From: Pseudomonadota bacterium
GTDB taxonomy: Bacteria; Myxococcota_A; Polyangia; Fen-1088
DNA: 7,154 nt
Assembly: GCA_017881285.1 (NCBI GenBank)
Contig: JADGRD010000181.1
Span: 1-7,154, forward strand
Direction: 5' to 3'
This document shows positions 6,637 to 7,154 of the stretch, piece by piece; position 1 is the stretch's first letter, and the number at the start of each line of letters is the position of its first letter. The position numbers were made by a program, and so were the translations under genes. The notes beneath the pieces were generated by a model that was not told the origin of the DNA, ran no database searches, and saw only the letters and a program-made list of their open reading frames with translations.

Positions 6637-7154
6637 TTATCGCAGATCCAGAATCGGCCAGTCATGCTGCAAGGCCGTGTTCTTTAGGCGAAAGTCCGGG
6701 TTGACCACCGTGGGGTGACCGACCACCGACAGCATGGGCAGGTCGCTCATGCTGTCCGAGTAGCTATAACATTCGGAGAGATTGAGCCCCTCTTTTTCGG
6801 CGTAGATGCGCATCCAGCTCGCCTTGGTCGCGGCCGCCATCACCGGCGGCAGGAGGCGGCCGGTCGCCTTGCCATCCACGAATTCGAGGTGGTTGGTGAC
6901 CATGTCGTCGAGACCCAGGTGGCGCACGAGCGGTAGCGCGGTGAAGTCGATGGCCCCGGTGACCAGGACCTGGCGCAGCCCGAGCTGGCGCGACTTCTCG
7001 ATGAGCTGGTAGGCGCCCGGATAGATCGACGGCTTGATCACCTTGTCGAACAGCTCCTCGGCCAGGTAGCGCAGACGGTCCTCCGATTCGCCCGTGTAGC
7101 GGCGAAAGAAGATGTCGTTGAACAACCGCCGATCGAAGAAGTCGGCGGCCACGA
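6637..7154 (-). CDS. HAD-IB family phosphatase-like hydrolase (5' end outside window)
   Basis: The C-terminal 171 or so residues of a HAD-superfamily hydrolase of the IB (SerB/PgpC-like) type. Numbering from the GTG at 7152: motif II is VTG with Thr65, motif III is probably Lys110 (ATKASW), and motif IV is SDSMSDLP with Asp133 and Asp137, followed by the typical VVNPDFRLKNTALQHDWPIL ending. Motif I (DxDxT), with the nucleophile Asp, is absent from the visible part and must lie beyond the right edge, so the in-window GTG at 7152 is not the true start. HAD-IB enzymes remove phosphate from small phosphoesters and include phosphatidylglycerophosphatase C and proteins linked or fused to PlsC acyltransferases. 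With a PlsC domain in the same operon, a phosphatase for a glycerol-phosphate lipid intermediate is a reasonable inference. The substrate cannot be read from the sequence. Confidence 0.85.
   Translation of the reverse strand, partial: VAADFFDRRLFNDIFFRRYTGESEDRLRYLAEELFDKVIKPSIYPGAYQLIEKSRQLGLRQVLVTGAIDFTALPLVRHLGLDDMVTNHLEFVDGKATGRLLPPVMAAATKASWMRIYAEKEGLNLSECYSYSDSMSDLPMLSVVGHPTVVNPDFRLKNTALQHDWPILDLR

Noticed and set aside
6637..7152. GTG at 7152 as the true start of the HAD gene
   Set aside because: The catalytic motif I of HAD enzymes is missing from the product, so the gene must continue beyond the right edge.

Overview
The window is GC-rich and gene-dense, with every real gene on the minus strand. 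It is bacterial. The domain content, high GC and tight gene packing suggest a myxobacterium or another member of the former Deltaproteobacteria, but no taxonomic marker gene is present, so this is only an inference. No RNA gene, mobile element, CRISPR array or convincing terminator was seen. Any promoter for the operon should lie beyond the right edge.

In transcription order (right to left) the layout is: (1) the 3' part of a HAD-IB phosphatase-like gene (6637-7154, cut by the window edge); (2) a LarA/DUF2088-type protein of 542 residues (4996-6624), 12 bases downstream; (3) a 1489-residue multidomain enzyme (494-4963), 32 bases downstream, with domains in the order fatty acyl reductase, AMP-forming acyl ligase, acyl carrier domain, PlsC-type acyltransferase; (4) a GTG-started NAD(P)-binding short-chain/extended SDR gene (1-497, cut by the left edge) that overlaps the previous stop by four bases (GTGA). 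This looks like one operon.

The large enzyme matches the domain plan of ElbD, the multifunctional ether-lipid enzyme known from Myxococcus xanthus and Stigmatella aurantiaca. The likely logic is that the ligase activates a fatty acid and loads it onto the carrier domain, the reductase makes the fatty alcohol or aldehyde, the PlsC domain acylates a glycerol-type backbone, the HAD protein removes a phosphate, and the SDR and LarA-like proteins carry out hydroxy/keto chemistry on the backbone or alkyl intermediate. Only the domain identities are read from the sequence; the assignment of steps is inference.

The points most worth a second look are the LarA-like protein (it keeps the residues matching the cofactor-linked Lys, the nickel-binding His and one catalytic His of LarA, but lacks the second catalytic His and has an added Cys/His cluster), the reductase-first domain order of the ElbD-like enzyme, and a perfect G7 slippery heptamer at the end of its gene, from which a -1 shift would fuse it in frame to the downstream SDR.
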